Shown: positions 32,995 to 46,120, counted from the first letter of the stretch. The stretch: DNA of 64,000 nucleotides from Odontocerum albicorne (GCA_949825065.1 OX463839.1:27327734-27391733); one strand, 5' to 3'. Numbers and translations: made by a program. The notes: generated by a model not told the origin, from the sequence alone.

Positions 32995-33360
32995 GTAACG
33001 GGTTGATGATTTAATGTAAGTAAAAAATATGCAAATAATTTTTTTTTTCATATTTTTAGTAATTAACGAGCCAAGTGTATATGGTAAGTGTTGTTTCCTA
33101 GAACGCTTGAATAAATTTCCTGTGCTTGAATAAAAGTGTGCTCACCAAATTTTGTATATAACAGTATAACAGAATACTTTGCCCTAGTTGGTACGCCTGT
33201 TTTAAGACCCGGAGGTCGATTCCCGTAATTACCCAATTTTAAAAGGGGTTACGTCGCATGGTTTTCACTTAAAGCATTTTAGCCACATTCTGATTGGTTG
33301 TCAGAGATTACCCACACCAAGTTGTACTTTATACAACGAAAGCGTAATACAATACAAAAG
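32995..33360 (+). repeat. Composite repeat containing SINE family 2, copy 2
   Basis: GGTTGATGATTTAATGTAAG, AAAAGTGTGCTCACCAAATT, then CCCTAGTTGGTACGCCTGTT with B box GAGGTCGATTCCC and tail CTTTATACAACGAAAGCGTA. Same order as 20395-20832. Confidence 0.6.
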
Positions 33361-33369
33361 TGAGACGCG

Positions 33370-34730
33370 CTGGAGCTTTATCTTTATATACAAATTAATA
33401 ATTTTATAATTCAGTAAGTATTAAAATTTTAATTTCAGAGAAACCTGAAATAGTATTCTATTATTTGTAACGAAATTACAGTGGTTTTAGAGATTCCGAT
33501 ACAAATAAATATGTTTTAAAAAACTTTTTAAGTAATAAATGGATGGCTCCGATATTACGACGATTTTTTTTGTGTTTTGTAAAATCTCTTCGACTTTGAA
33601 TATAAGTTTAAATTGGGTCAGTTAATCTAAATCTCTACACCAATTCTTACTATGTTTAAACTAAGTACAAAACCTCCGCAAGTATCTCTATCATCTGCCA
33701 TATTATACTTGCATATTTTAAGAGTTTACCGTAATACTAAAAATATGTTCATCAGTTTTTCAGGCTTCAAATCTCTTGTATGCCCACCCAGCAAAATATT
33801 TTATTCCACAATGGCGTAGTTAAAACTAATTATTTGTACAACCTCCTATGTAACTACACAGATTGGGTTATAGACATGAAATAGACGTTCAAATTACTTT
33901 ATCTTTTTACACGAGAAAATTGAAGAAGTTGTTCTTGCAGGGTTCAATTGAGTAAATTATAATACATGGCTTTGTTTTTTTATTGTGTTGGGTTCATCTT
34001 ATATGTTTTTTGCTATTATTCTGCTTACATGTAAATGTTGATGTTTAATTATTGTTATTTTACTTTAAAAAAGTTATTTGATAAGATAAAATAACAACAC
34101 AAGTATCGTAAGATATTATTTATTATTATATATTATATTCAACATATTAGTTTCTAACGATGACGGCGATGCCTTAACTCTGGGAGAGGTAAATAATCGA
34201 GAAGTTATGGATATGATCGTAGTTGATACTAGTCAAATAGAAGTCTTTATTGTATGGTCATTTCGAAACACAATGAAAATATTCTTCTCATTTGTCATGC
34301 TCTATGGAGAGCAGTCGTGATCATTCTACTTGATGTGGCGAGCGAATTTATTTGGTGAGCGAATTTATTTGCTTATTTTACGGCCAAATGAACTTTTGGG
34401 TACAACAGATTATAAAAATAACATAAAAACTCGACATTGACGTGTAATCAGTACTATACAATATACAAAACAACGTTTAAGACGAACTCAATACAATAAC
34501 TAAGTAAACCCAGATAATCTATTCCATTCATCCCTCCAAAATAAACTCTTTGCATAACTCCTTAAGTAGTTTAAGCAATATGAAAGTCCATATTATGTCC
34601 ACAGTGATTGCCTAGCACGGGAAACCAACACTATGCAGTAGCTTATAAATATATAGTTGTAACTACGTAATTATGCAATAAAATATTCTGTCGTGTGGAT
34701 CTAAAAGGACTGTGAAGCCTGACAAGCAGA
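33370..34730. other. AT-rich stretch, nothing recognised
   Basis: No coding block or repeat partner identified. Confidence 0.4.
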
Positions 34731-34734
34731 GTTT

Positions 34735-35230
34735 ATTCCGAACTGTTAATCGCACTGTGTAAAGAATGAGACGCATTCATTTTTTCACGGTCAGTGACAT
34801 TTCTAAAACATTCATAGGGTGAGTTGTTAATTGTATTCCTTACTAGGTCTGTCCATCGTGTTGGTGATCTGCTTCGTGATCGGGGTCCTTCTATTTTCAC
34901 ATGGATCACCCATCTCTTCATTGCATTTTTCCGTCTGTTAATATGGCCGTAGTTTTATTAATGGAGACAAAAGTCGTTCAATTTGCAGTTCTTCCAGAAT
35001 TGATTTGTCCAACGTGCTGTCCATGGTAAACGCAACATGTGTCACCAGCACCACATTTCTAAGGCGTCTGTCTACCATATATCTTCTTGCGTCCCTTTTC
35101 TCTCAATGCTCATGTTTTGCCACCACGAAGAAATATTAAGAAAGTCAATGTTCTTACAAATTTGATTTTGGTAGAGCTAAAAATGCTCTTGTTTCTCTAT
35201 ACGTTCTTCAGCTTGTTGACTGCATGATGG
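34735..35230 (-). pseudogene. LINE C-terminal relic
   Basis: The minus strand gives MKRWVIHVKIEGPRSRSRSP then TRWTDLVRNTINNSPYECFR and VTDREKMNASHSLHSAIN, the arginine-rich block and D-R-x-x-W-like end of an ORF2. The upstream 35230-34925 part is too broken to read. A T-rich (A-rich on minus) stretch 35295-35560 may be another element's tail. Confidence 0.5.
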
Positions 35231-35289
35231 CACATTTGCTATTTATGGTATGTTTCATTCACATCTAGCATTCTTAAATACCAAAGAGT

Positions 35290-36015
35290 CAATGTAAATT
35301 TTTTTATTTATTTTTACAGCCCCAGCTTTTACAAAAAAACAAATATTAATAACTAAAAATTATACAAAAAAAACAATAAAAAGATATAAAATTCAAATGA
35401 AAACAGCAATCGAACAAACCTCAAAACATATCATATAATAAAAATCAACAACAAAAGCGACAAACGTTAAAACTTGGAACACACAATCAAACGAAAAAAT
35501 ATTTAAGTATTCGTTTTGTATAAAACAGAAAAAATAAATTATGGCACTAGTACTCAGAAATAAAAATCACAATTGCACTTTTTAATAAAAAAACTGCTTT
35601 GAATATTTACCTGTCTACAACCTAACAATTAACAATATTCACTCTATTCTTGTTTAGATTATCAATACTCAGTATTTTTTATTTATCACAGTAAATTTTG
35701 AGTCCCATGTCACTGATGACTTTTTTTTCATTATGGCAAGGAGTTCTTTTATATAATTTAAAATCGCATAGGTAAATTATGAATGGGATCCTGATTAAAA
35801 CGTTAAAATCCTCAATTGGAAACTACCTGTCAAGGGTCGTCAAATATGCAACTGATATTTATGAAGCTTAAATCTAGATTTGTTTTGAAGAGCCATAGAT
35901 GAAAATAATATGTTTTACATGTGATTCAGCTTACTTAAATATGATTGCAATAAAAGCTTGAATATTTTATTAATGCATGGACGAATAATGAAAGATTGGA
36001 GAAGTTGAGTAATTT
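35290..36015. other. A-rich retroelement-like tail and AT-rich sequence
   Basis: TTTTACAGCCCCAGCTTTTA followed by a 250-base A-rich run resembles a LINE 3' end in minus orientation. The rest is unrecognised. Confidence 0.3.
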
Positions 36016-36019
36016 TGCT

Positions 36020-36620
36020 ATTTGGGTAGTATTTTCTCAGATGATGGAAGAGTTAAGGACATCGAACGCCGTGTAGCGATAGGAAACAAAGTCAATGAGG
36101 GCACTAACACATATAACATATTCGAACCGGACAGTATCAAAATCTGCTAAGATGACTGCCTCAATAGTATTTTGGTGCCAATGTTGATGTATGGAAGTGA
36201 AACGTGAACAAGGAAAATAACTGAGAGAACCCGAATAAGCTGTAGAAATGCGTTCGTTGACAAGAATACATGAAGTGACAATGTATGACCGAATGTGGAA
36301 TGGAGTGATTAAGTTTGAATGTGAACATAAGGCTGATGTGTTAAGTTGAAGAAGAGCATGCTAAGATGATTTGGGCATGTGTAACGAATAAATTAAGAAA
36401 TGCTAATTAAACAGACATAAACTGCAAATGTGAGTAGAGGCGTGTGAGATGAAAACCAAGGAAAGTATGGTTGGATCAAGTGAATGATATTCTGAGGGAA
36501 GAAAACGTAGAAAGGCAGAGAAACATAGAAGCTGTATGGATGTAGAAGAAGCTAAGAATTGTATGCGTGTGTGTTGAGATAGGAAAGTAAGGCGCTTTAT
36601 CCTCTCTATCTACCACGATA
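36020..36620 (+). pseudogene. LINE C-terminal relic
   Basis: The plus strand reads YLGSIFSDDGRVKDIERRVA, then MLMYGSETW, KKSMLRWFGHV and a VSRGV-ending block with many stops. It is the paralogue of 14128-14810 on the other strand and serves as its comparison copy. Confidence 0.65.
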
Positions 36621-36712
36621 TTGGAATGATGTGATGGTATGTATGTATTTATGTAATATATATTTACAATAATTTGGATCAGATTATATAATCCAGAATA
36701 TCGCTTTTTTAT

Positions 36713-36925
36713 TGTATTGTGTCGCATACACCGTTTTATACAGTACAACTTAGCGGGCTTATTGCCATGTAGCACTTTTTTCCGACCATCGAGAAAATTG
36801 TTAAAGACTTCTTAAGTGAAAACTAGACTGGTTTTCAAAATAAATCTGGGTTCTAACAGATTTCGAAGCGCAGCCCCCTGTGTTGGGAAACATGTGTCTT
36901 ACCAATTAGGCCACGGAGCTTTTGT
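36713..36925 (-). mobile_element. SINE family 2, complete copy
   Basis: Plus-strand reading starts at the tail (TATACAGTACAACTTAGCGG) and ends at the A-box complement TTACCAATTAGGCCACGGAG. Confidence 0.75.
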
Positions 36926-36959
36926 GCTTCTTCGTCTGGTAGTAATTTGTTAATAAATG

Positions 36960-37166
36960 TACTACACTTTCACTGTATAAAGTACAAATTGATGAGTTTA
37001 TTGCCATATGGTAATCTGTTCCAACCAACAAGAAAGGTGTTTAAACAAGTTGCAAGTTAAAACAAGACTGGAACCCGTTTAAAAAAATATATATACAACG
37101 GGAATCGAACTCGTAACTTCTGGGCTGGAAGACAGGCGTCTTAACAATTAGGCCACGGAGGTAGTA
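36960..37166 (-). mobile_element. SINE family 2, complete copy, adjacent to the previous
   Basis: Tail GTATAAAGTACAAATTGATG, middle GACTGGAACCCGTTTAAAAA, B-box complement CGGGAATCGAACTCG, head complement TTAACAATTAGGCCACGGAG. The best-preserved copy. Confidence 0.8.
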
Positions 37167-37694
37167 GCGTTGTCTTCCTTGAAAAAATACTTAATACAAA
37201 GTGTTCTTATTCAGTTATTGATAAAATAATAACCCCGATATTAAATAGAAAATCATTGAATTCATTTATATCGTAAGACCATTTCTGGTTATTGATAATG
37301 AATACCAAATATCACAAAATAAATGCTTATTCTTGATCTGTTAGGATTATTTGCATTGAATATAATATAATATTATATTTACACACAAACAAAATCAAAT
37401 AATTCCATTTACTGATAATACTTTTCCTTGTTATTTTGATGAACAAGCTTTTCTCTTATTGTATTCTGGTTAATTTTAAAAATAAACTTTTTGCAAATAA
37501 TGGAGACGGAATACGAGGGACATGTTATGAATTATATATTAAAGGAAAACGAAAAGAAAACTGGTTTCATGTTGACCTTTCAATATATCATAAAATAATC
37601 TGGCGGACATATCGCTAGGTGAAATTCTGTTCCAACCAATCAGAGTTTCTATACTCCATCTACAAATTAAAATTTATTATTAAAATATCAAAAT

Positions 37695-37885
37695 ATGTGT
37701 TATAATGTCGTTGCATATACAGAAAAATCTGACCGGCTTATTACCATTTGGCAATCTATCTCAATAAACCAGAAATATTTTAAAGGTGCCTTAAGTGAAA
37801 AACAGACTGAACTCCTTTTTTTAAATCTGGGCTCCAACGGTAAACTCCAATGTGTAGTACCAACTAGGCCATGGAAGACGTAAAT
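37695..37885 (-). mobile_element. SINE family 2 copy
   Basis: TATACAGAAAAATCTGACCG tail, AACAGACTGAACTCC middle, and ACCAACTAGGCCATGGAAG head complement. Confidence 0.7.
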
Positions 37886-37924
37886 ATGGTTTATTTAAAA
37901 AAATAGTTACTTTGTTTTTACAAA

Positions 37925-38095
37925 ACGCAAATACTTGGCGTCTCCAGGCAAGAAGAATAGGGCCTCTATCGATTTCAATAGTCAATTAGAGAAAGTAATT
38001 CGTAAATAATACTTGGGGTCTCGAGGCAAGGAGAATACGACCTCAATAGTTTTCAGTGGTCTGTAAGAAGAAGATATTCGTAAATAAAAAGTTGC
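37925..38095 (+). repeat. Diverged 80-bp tandem duplication
   Basis: ATACTTGGCGTCTCCAGGCA and ATACTTGGGGTCTCGAGGCA start two copies that each end TTCGTAAATAA. Confidence 0.6.
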
Positions 38096-38119
38096 CCTTA
38101 GCGTTGGGTTTATCCCACA

Positions 38120-39900
38120 ATGCCTTTGAAATAAATTATTACAAAATACATAGATCGCCTCGGAGCTGGTTTGGCCACGGTTCCAAGAACGTGGAGTTCC
38201 AGGCTGTGAACTAACCTGAAGCGTTTAGAGAATTTCTGTGTTCCTGAAATAATGTATAATAATATGATGAAAATGAAAATAAGCTTTTTTATTGTATTGT
38301 AGTTAAATTGGAAACATCATTAAATTAAATATCAGAGAGCTATTATATTATTTTTCTCCGGTCACTTTTTTCGTCCGTGATAGTAGTTTATTTGTTTGGA
38401 TTCGACGATGATTCTAATCCACAAGGTTTTAGTTCCAGCAGTCTTGGCAGCAGCAGCAATAGAGGCCAGTAACAATGTACACGGCCCATCAAATCAGGAA
38501 TTGGCCCCTTGAATTGGTGTACATTGCCATCTGCGGTATTTAAATAAATATTTTCTAGTACAGTTTTTCCAAATTATCTTGTTTTTCCACTCGTTAGCTC
38601 TCAATGTCTATGCCTCAATTCCCTGAAAAACGCAGTTCAAAATGAAAGATTCGATATTGTGGCGATTAAATGTTAACACTCGGTAATGACTTAGCACGTG
38701 TATATTAATAAATAAAAGATATCATGCTTTTGAAAACTGCTGCGTTTTCAATTACGTCAGAGCAAAGATAAAGTCTGTCGGGTCAAAATATTATCGACCC
38801 ACTTCTAGTGTACATTGTGACTACATATAATATTGGACAATAGTGGCATGGACGATAGATTTCTATTAGACTTAGTATTATACTTGAGTCATAGAATCAT
38901 TGTAGATAACTATGCTTTATTTTCCTGCTTAGAGATATTTGCAAAAAAAAAAAACTAAATATTCGCTACATATTATACTATATATTAGTTTCATTTACAC
39001 GTGGGTTTTAATAGTGGAAGTTTTTTATATTTTTGTAAGTATTCATAATTTGATTAATGATATATTCTAAAAAAAAACTATATTTGCCTTGACCGTCTGT
39101 TTCATTTAAGCCCCAAATAATTGTATAAAAAAACAAAAGTATAGACATATAAATAAAATGCAGTGATTTGGTTCAATAAACATTTTCTACAAATATTTTG
39201 ACAAACATGAGTCTTGTGTATAGCATATAGTAAAATACAATACAATAATGAATCATCATTTTTCGAATGGGAAAATGTTCTTAAATCCACGAATTGATCA
39301 TTCCATGTCATTGTAACAACAAGGTTATTTATTGTCTATCTATGGATATTTTCTATCTATGGAAGTCCTTAACGTAAGAGGCAGCACTGCTGATACCAAG
39401 TATCTAGTGGATAGTTAATTAATTATCCATTACTATCATCCGACTATAAATCTTACTTTGTGAACTTTTCTATCCGAATTAATACTCGTATATGACACTA
39501 TAAGCGGCTACAATTTTATATAAAATAAATCAATTAGATAGGTACACAAATCATCCGTGAAATCGGCTAGCCTGAAGGATGTTGTTTGGAAGAGCAAACA
39601 TATAATTTCATTTCCGTATTCAGACCATCAATTATCGATGATGCCATGTGTTTCTAGTATGAGGCAACACAGTTCGCCTTATCATTCGCACAAATCTGGT
39701 CCTGTTCAGAGCATGTATGGTAGTCCCAATGATCAGACAAACTTGGACGTGTTGTGAGACCTGTAATTACATTCAATGATACTTTCGTTAAAAAACCATA
39801 TTTGCATATTCACCGTGGATCTAACTACCTCTACTGGGAAACAAACACATAAAACAAGAGCATATGGGCATGGTGATAATGCCTCACAGCTTAAAAACCA
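38120..39900. other. Unrecognised stretch
   Basis: Some G+C-richer bits (38390-38530; 39560-39750) have no recognisable protein or repeat partner. TACTCGTA at 39483. Confidence 0.35.
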
Positions 39901-40054
39901 GATATAACATCTCTAAATGATAAGTTTCAGAACATCAGAGAAGGCCTTCGATGTATGTTGCATAAATTACTCACTTGCTGATGGAAATCACAATAATGAA
40001 ATAAGAAAAAGGTTCGAAACCGAAGACATGAAAGAAACGGGGTTGATTAGTAAG

Positions 40055-40140
40055 CTTTCTCGCAATGGTGATGGTGACCAAACAATCTCAAAATTCCTTT
40101 CTCGCAATGGTGACGGTGACCAAACAATCTCAAGATTCCT
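40055..40140 (+). repeat. 42-bp direct duplication
   Basis: CTTTCTCGCAATGGTGATGG at 40055 and CTTTCTCGCAATGGTGACGG at 40097, each followed by TGACCAAACAATCTCAA. Confidence 0.85.
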
Positions 40141-40679
40141 TTCTGAAGTATACTATAACGTTCGTCCCTCACAAATATTTATCCTTTATCCGATCACTTT
40201 TTGGTCTATCAAACAAACTTTATGGTACTAAAATTGTAATAAATGATTAAAAGTGTTCAGGCCAGCAACACAGCACACTGCATGCTCAGTTATAGCAAAA
40301 CAATTCTCTACGAGTACACCGGTAATGTAGGTATTGTTTGAAATTTATAAAGCGCCAGTTACCAGATCACGAACTGCGTTGTTTGTTTCATAAAATATAA
40401 AACAATCTGATCCAGTTCAAACAGTTCCTCTGCAAATGGCAACATTATGATCAATATTTATTTGGATGTTTTCGTTAGACACAATTTGCAATGAAAAACG
40501 TTTTGAGTAATTAGAACGTGTCTTATTATTTCCCCACCCCTTGGCGACTTTGTTAATTGTGACACGTAAAGCTATTTTGTTTGAAACTACGTTATAATAC
40601 CAATAGTTATAAAGCGAGACTTTGTACAATGAACAAGATATCCACATTTATAGAAAGGGTGGGTATTGGAAAATAGTCT

Positions 40680-41150
40680 ATTAGTGCTAATATTAATGCG
40701 CGTGAGTGAAACGTGGGCGTGGAAAATGAATAAAAGGAGCCTAGTAAATGAGAAGAATATGTGGTGTGTCGATTGTATGACAGAATTAGAAATTAAATGA
40801 CTGAAGATGAATGTGAGCTACTAACTGATGTGTGAAGTAGGGTAAAAAAAACGTCGAAGTGGTTTGGATATATTGAAAGGATGGGTAACGAAAGACCGAC
40901 TAACAACATTAATATAAGTGTGCGTAGGAGTCGTTTTATAAGACGACGATAGCATGGTTGAACCGAGTAAATGCAATTTTGAAAGGACAGGTAAGGATAA
41001 GAGAAACAGAAAGATCTGTATGAGAAAATGTATGGATGCGGAGGAGGCGAAGGAAATGTATGGATGCGGAGGAGGCGAAGGAAATATGCCGTGCTAGAAA
41101 ACATCGGCACCAGGTCTTCTCTGTCAACCCTAATAGGAAAATGGTGTGAT
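40680..41150 (+). pseudogene. LINE C-terminal relic
   Basis: Fragments SETWAWKMNKR-like, KWFGYIERMGNERPT, and CMDAEEAKEICRAR mark the family of 12715-14810. A 28-bp duplication sits in its last part (41026). Confidence 0.6.
41026..41082 (+). repeat. 28-bp tandem duplication in a LINE
   Basis: AAATGTATGGATGCGGAGGA at 41026 and 41054, both followed by GGCGAAGG. Confidence 0.9.
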
Positions 41151-41159
41151 CAAACATAT

Positions 41160-41720
41160 GTATGTGTTATTGAAAATAATATCTTTTCGTTTAAAATTAT
41201 AAACTTTTAAATTGAAATTTTCACTAAACATATGTATGTGCTGAATATTTTTGAGTATGGTATATTTTTAAGTTTGGAATATTTTTAAGTTTTGAAAATG
41301 ATTTGTTAGGTCAAGACTAGATTCATATTTTTATAAATGACACTTTTATAGATTTGAAACACTCGTATCTACTATAATCATAACCGCCATTTGGACGTAC
41401 CTTAAAAGGAGGGCGCCGCGTAGCTTGGAATTGATATTCTTTAGATGATATGTAAAGAATATGGAAATATTTTTAAAATTAAGGCATATGGTTTTTGAAA
41501 TACTTAATAAAAACTAAAATGACAAAACATTATCATTACAAGTATATAGATATGAAAACACTTTTGAAGGGAAATATATTAGTTATATAGATATTTTCAG
41601 CTTACTTCACCAGCAGAGCATTGTGGTATTAATATTAGATGGATCTGTGATCTTCAATCAATTTCTAATAAGCTGAAAATTTGATCAGTTTGAAACATAA
41701 TACATCTCTCTAAATTGGAT
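41160..41720. other. AT-rich stretch, nothing recognised
   Basis: No coding or repeat signal seen. Confidence 0.4.
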
Positions 41721-41728
41721 AAATGCCT

Positions 41729-41946
41729 CATGTTAAATTCCATACATGGATATGTGCTGTTACATTTTACGTATATCATGTTAAATTCCATACATCGATA
41801 TGTGTTGTTACGTTTTACGTATACCATGTTCAATTGCATAGATGGATATGTGCTGTTACATTTTACGTATACGAGTATCATGTTAAATTCCATAGATCGA
41901 TATGTGCTGTTACATTTTACGTAAATCATGTTAACATTTATAAACA
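41729..41946 (+). repeat. 48-bp minisatellite, four copies plus a partial
   Basis: CATGTTAAATTCCATACATG starts units at 41729, 41777, 41825 and 41879, with a partial unit at 41927. Three spacings are 48 or 54: the third unit is six bases longer, because TA near its end has become TACGAGTA (41870-41877). Open frames on both strands are by-products of a period divisible by three. Confidence 0.9.
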
Positions 41947-42009
41947 TATATCTCAAATAAGTAAGTTAATATTTTTATCTCTTTTGCATATCAACGTCTA
42001 TTTAATAAG

Positions 42010-43460
42010 GTGAGTTAATATATTTAATATCAGATCAAAAATCAAACTACTACGCTTTTCGTGGCTATTTTTGGTTAAAGAGATATGCATTGATAACTAA
42101 TGAAAAATATTTGTTTTTACAGCAAACCTTATCATTTATTAGAGATATCGTTGACAGCGATTTAATCATGTTCACGACAGACTACGATAAAACGAATATA
42201 TGTGATTTTCTGAAAAGTAGATAATAGAGATAAAAACTTATAAAAACATTTATTTTTAGCTCCAGGGATAGTCCACTGGATGCCTTCTAGGATTTATAAT
42301 ATAGTTCGCAGCAAGTTAATGACATTCTTTTTAACATTAACTATCGAAATACTTTGTTTTTTTTTCCATATTTTATCAATAAAGAAGGATAAATATGATC
42401 TGGTTGATTAAAATACGTTGCTGTGCCATAAAATAATAAAGAGGAGAAAGGGAAAGAAATTCTAGCCCTGAATCCTCGGTTTGAAGACAAGTAACTAGAC
42501 CACGGAAGTCATCATGACATTAAATAACAACGATTAACTTTCAAAATAATAACTTATTGCCAAAACGTTTTGTTATTGTTACAATGTCGTCAAGAGAAAG
42601 TTACAAAACAAATAAAAAAATCTCAGCATTGAAAATGCATAATTCTTTTTATTTGTTTTATAATTTTATTTTTTCTTAATTTTTATCGTCTCAACATTAT
42701 CTTCGTTTACAAATTATTTTTATTTAATTTCACAAAAATACTGGCCTTGGATGAATTGGAATGAAAAATGAACTAACCCATGAACACATAATGTTTAAGA
42801 AGTAGTACATTGACCAATTATTAATTCATAAAGATATAAAAAAGATATTAATAAAGAAATCTTTCTCACACGATTTATTTCCTCTATATTTTATAAGCAT
42901 GAAAATAATTTCTCTAAATTAAAAGTTTTGTATGTGCTAGTATTTAACATCCATTTAAATAATGTAATTTATCTGATCCTTTCCACTGACAGCAGTAACA
43001 GGATGGTAAAAAAATATTTCAATTATTCGGAATGTGAAATTTCAAGATTCAGACTTAATTTATGAATGGTTGTTAAATTGTTAATGGGAGTGAAAATGTC
43101 TGAAACTTAAATGTATTTCAAGAAAAACGTGGAGAGACTTTATAATAATAAATTGTAAACTGTTAAATGAATATGCATTTGTTCTGTATCTGCGAATTCG
43201 TGATTTTTTGTGTATTTTGGAGATACAGTCTGATTGACACGTATCTCACTTGTTGGTGAGCTCAGGTGCTATGTGAAAAATGAAAAATCATTTCAATTTC
43301 GAAATGTTGTAAATTAACATTTGTGTGCGAAAAAACACAAGGTTCTAGTGTTAAGTGCCTATTTTGTTACAGTATCAGTATCATTAATAATTTTAAAATG
43401 AAAGGATTTACAAAAAGTGAATACACTTATGATACTAAAAATAAAACTCTTTTTAGAATA
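42010..43460. other. AT-rich stretch with a SINE family 2 head
   Basis: A minus-strand SINE 2 head fragment (CTGAATCCTCGGTTTGAAGA to AGACCACGGAAG) lies at about 42465-42510. The rest is unrecognised. Confidence 0.35.
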
Positions 43461-43464
43461 AAAC

Positions 43465-43560
43465 TCTAATCTGGTTTTCACATAAGACCTTTTTAACATC
43501 TTTCCGGTTGTCATGTGGAAATAAACCCACCAGGTTGTCTGTAAGTTATAGAACTGAAGT
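43465..43560 (+). mobile_element. SINE family 2 tail fragment
   Basis: TCTGGTTTTCACATAAGACC, then AACATCTTTCCGGTTGTCAT, then ATAAACCCACCAGGTTGTCT. Confidence 0.6.
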
Positions 43561-43569
43561 GAGATACTA

Positions 43570-45620
43570 ATGAATATTAATAACACGTATTTCTCCTTAA
43601 TTTTACATTAAAAATATTATTTTTCAGATTATTTATAAATTGATTTCTTTATCATATTTCTTTACTTACTTACAATGTAAAAAAGACATTGAAAAATTTG
43701 CTTTTTTTGTATGAAAATTTGGAATTGTTGGGCTTTAAGAATTTATTATTCACGTTTTTTTTTATTTAATCATTTAATATATTTTTATAAACAACTATTT
43801 AAGTTACCCAGTATTGCTATTTTAAGGAAAAAAATGGAAGAGAAGTGCATTGAAGATATTTGTAAATAAATATAACAAAACCTTTTGTATCAGACAGAGC
43901 TATTAAGTTTTTGTTTAATGCTTATTTTAAACGATTCTTTTGACTCGTAAATTAAAAGTCCCAGAAAGTACCAGTAGACGAGTTTGATCACGTAATGGCG
44001 CTATAAAAAGTGTTAAATTTTTATTTACTGTAGAAATAAAAATAACCTATTTGAAATTAAGAATGATCAAACAAGATTGAGCAAAATGGAACTTCATACT
44101 TTGCGTCAAATCTCTCACTTAACTTATCATCAGGCCTCTTGGTCGTTCACATATGCAAAAGGGTGAAAGTATAAAAATATATATGGATACCATAAAGTTA
44201 ATGTCTTGTAGAGCGAGACTTCAAAACTGTGGCGGCATACTTGGCATTTGATATCGAAGGTCTTTTAGCAAAGAGAGATAAACCTTTATCAAATAGTCAA
44301 ATGCGTACAACGTCAATTTGAAATATAGGTTCAATAGTCCTTTTTGTGATACAATTTTAACTCATTGGATATTAACGTACGTCAGTTAATTTTTAACCCA
44401 TTGGATATTAACGTACGTTAATTAATTAATCTCTTTCAAATTATGTATAACAAAATAAATGAATATAACTTGATTCTAATTTGAATCGATAATACATTAT
44501 GTATGAACTTTGATTCAAATTATATTTCATTTTGATTGAATTGCGCCCCGTGCGTATAAAATGAGTGGTGCAACACATTTTCTGGACAAGAGGAATTTAA
44601 TTTGTCCGTTTGGAAGTTTTTCCAATGTGTATATGAAAGAGCGAAAAAGGTCGTTTGTTATGCGTGCGCTCACTGAATTCTAAATGAACAATTCATACTA
44701 TTTCTGCAGATCGCAACCATGTCTTTCTGTTCATAATTGTGCTCTTCATTTTATTCCTAAACTAACATGAACGGAAACGCATTAAAAATCCAATACTTTC
44801 ATACTTGTGTAGATCAGTTTTGCAGATTTTTTTGTGAAAACAAACAAATAAGTTTGTATTTGACAAAGAAATGTATTTTAAGTGCAAATATTTTTTTAAA
44901 TGATTTTTTTAAAGACATTAATTTTTACTTAATTGTCATTGAAATTATCATGTCACGCTGACGCAGCATTTTTTTTAGAGTAGCGTATTTTTACGTAAAA
45001 TAATATCTTGTTATTTTCTTTATTATTGATTAGTTATTGCTGTGATGACACAATAACACGATTCGAAACGCCATGACACAAAGATGAAGGATTCGAAGTT
45101 GGATTGTAGAATAACAAGTATTATAATTATGCTTTTAATGAATTTTCTGTTAAGTACTGAAAAAAAGGTCTAAATCAGTTTAATTCCTTTATAGATGACT
45201 TGTATGAAAACGCAATAAAAATATTATTACATTTAGTATATTATTGCTTGTACCATACTTGCCTGTTTACAGCTAAGATTAAGAGACCCAACGGCAAATT
45301 GGCATATGAGGTGTCTCGACTCCCCATAAAGCAAAAAATAAAACAGAACATCATTATATAGATTACATGAAATCACAGTAGTTTATTGGGTCATATTTTG
45401 ATTTAATGTCTGTAGTCGAGGTTTGTTCTAGATTCGAGCGTTTTCGTGTTCGCATTCTAATATAATGTAATTCACGGTCTAAATTGGATGACCACACATG
45501 AGTGGAACCATTCAGTTCATGCCATATACTCGTAGGCTGCTCAGTTGTTTTTGGTCCCTATTCATAACAAATATGTATTGTACATATATCATATAAAATG
45601 CGTAAATGGATTATAATCAT
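43570..45620. other. AT-rich stretch with one short duplication
   Basis: A 36-base-period pair around the palindrome TTAACGTACGT lies at 44355-44418 (CATTGGATATTAACGTACGT twice). Otherwise nothing recognised. Confidence 0.4.
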
Positions 45621-45626
45621 AATATT

Positions 45627-45965
45627 AAAAGGACAATTTATACAGCGCAGTTTAGAGAGCACACACTCCTTAAAGTGTGCTCTTATTCGGGATTCGAACC
45701 TACTATAGTTGAAAGATGAAAAATATTACGGAATAAATACATTTATATATAAGTTGAGTGTTTGGATAGAAAAATGATGGCTACGGTCAGTTAAGGATCT
45801 CCCCCGTATCTTTATATGATGGCTACGGTCAGTTTAGGATCTCCCCCGTATCTGTATATGATGGCTACGGTCAGTTTAGGATCTCCCCCGTATCTGTATA
45901 TGATGGCTACGGTCAGTTTAGGATCTCCCCCGTATCTGTATATGTTTAGAACAACATATTTAGTA
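45627..45965 (-). mobile_element. SINE family 3 copy with internal minisatellite
   Basis: Plus-strand GGACAATTTATACAGCGCAG is the complemented 3' end. CGGGATTCGAACCTAC is the complement of a GGTTCGAATCCCG B box (45687-45704). A stretch that is single in other copies is expanded four-fold here (45774-45941). Confidence 0.65.
45774..45941 (+). repeat. 42-bp minisatellite, four near-identical copies
   Basis: ATGATGGCTACGGTCAGTTT units start at 45774, 45816, 45858 and 45900 and end CCCCCGTATCTGTAT. Near identity points to recent expansion. Confidence 0.95.
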
Positions 45966-46120
45966 GTTTAGTAGTTTAGAAGAACAAATATACTTGTTTT
46001 CCTGAATCTTCGATAAGTCTATAGTTTCACTTTGAGGTGCCATTTTTACATAAAAGGAAAAAATAAGTAAAATAAAAAACTTATTTTATATTTTTGTGTT
46101 CACCACAGGTTTAATTTAGG

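Noticed and set aside
38477..38525. Imperfect inverted repeat TGTACAC...GTGTACA
   Set aside because: Short arms with mismatches and no target duplication or second copy.
39557..40231. Two adjacent plus-strand frames of 66 and 104 codons
   Set aside because: No recognisable domain; the second contains a 42-bp duplication, and there are no convincing splice signals.
41715..42013. Overlapping open frames on both strands in the 48-bp minisatellite
   Set aside because: Explained by the period divisible by three; no protein-like composition.
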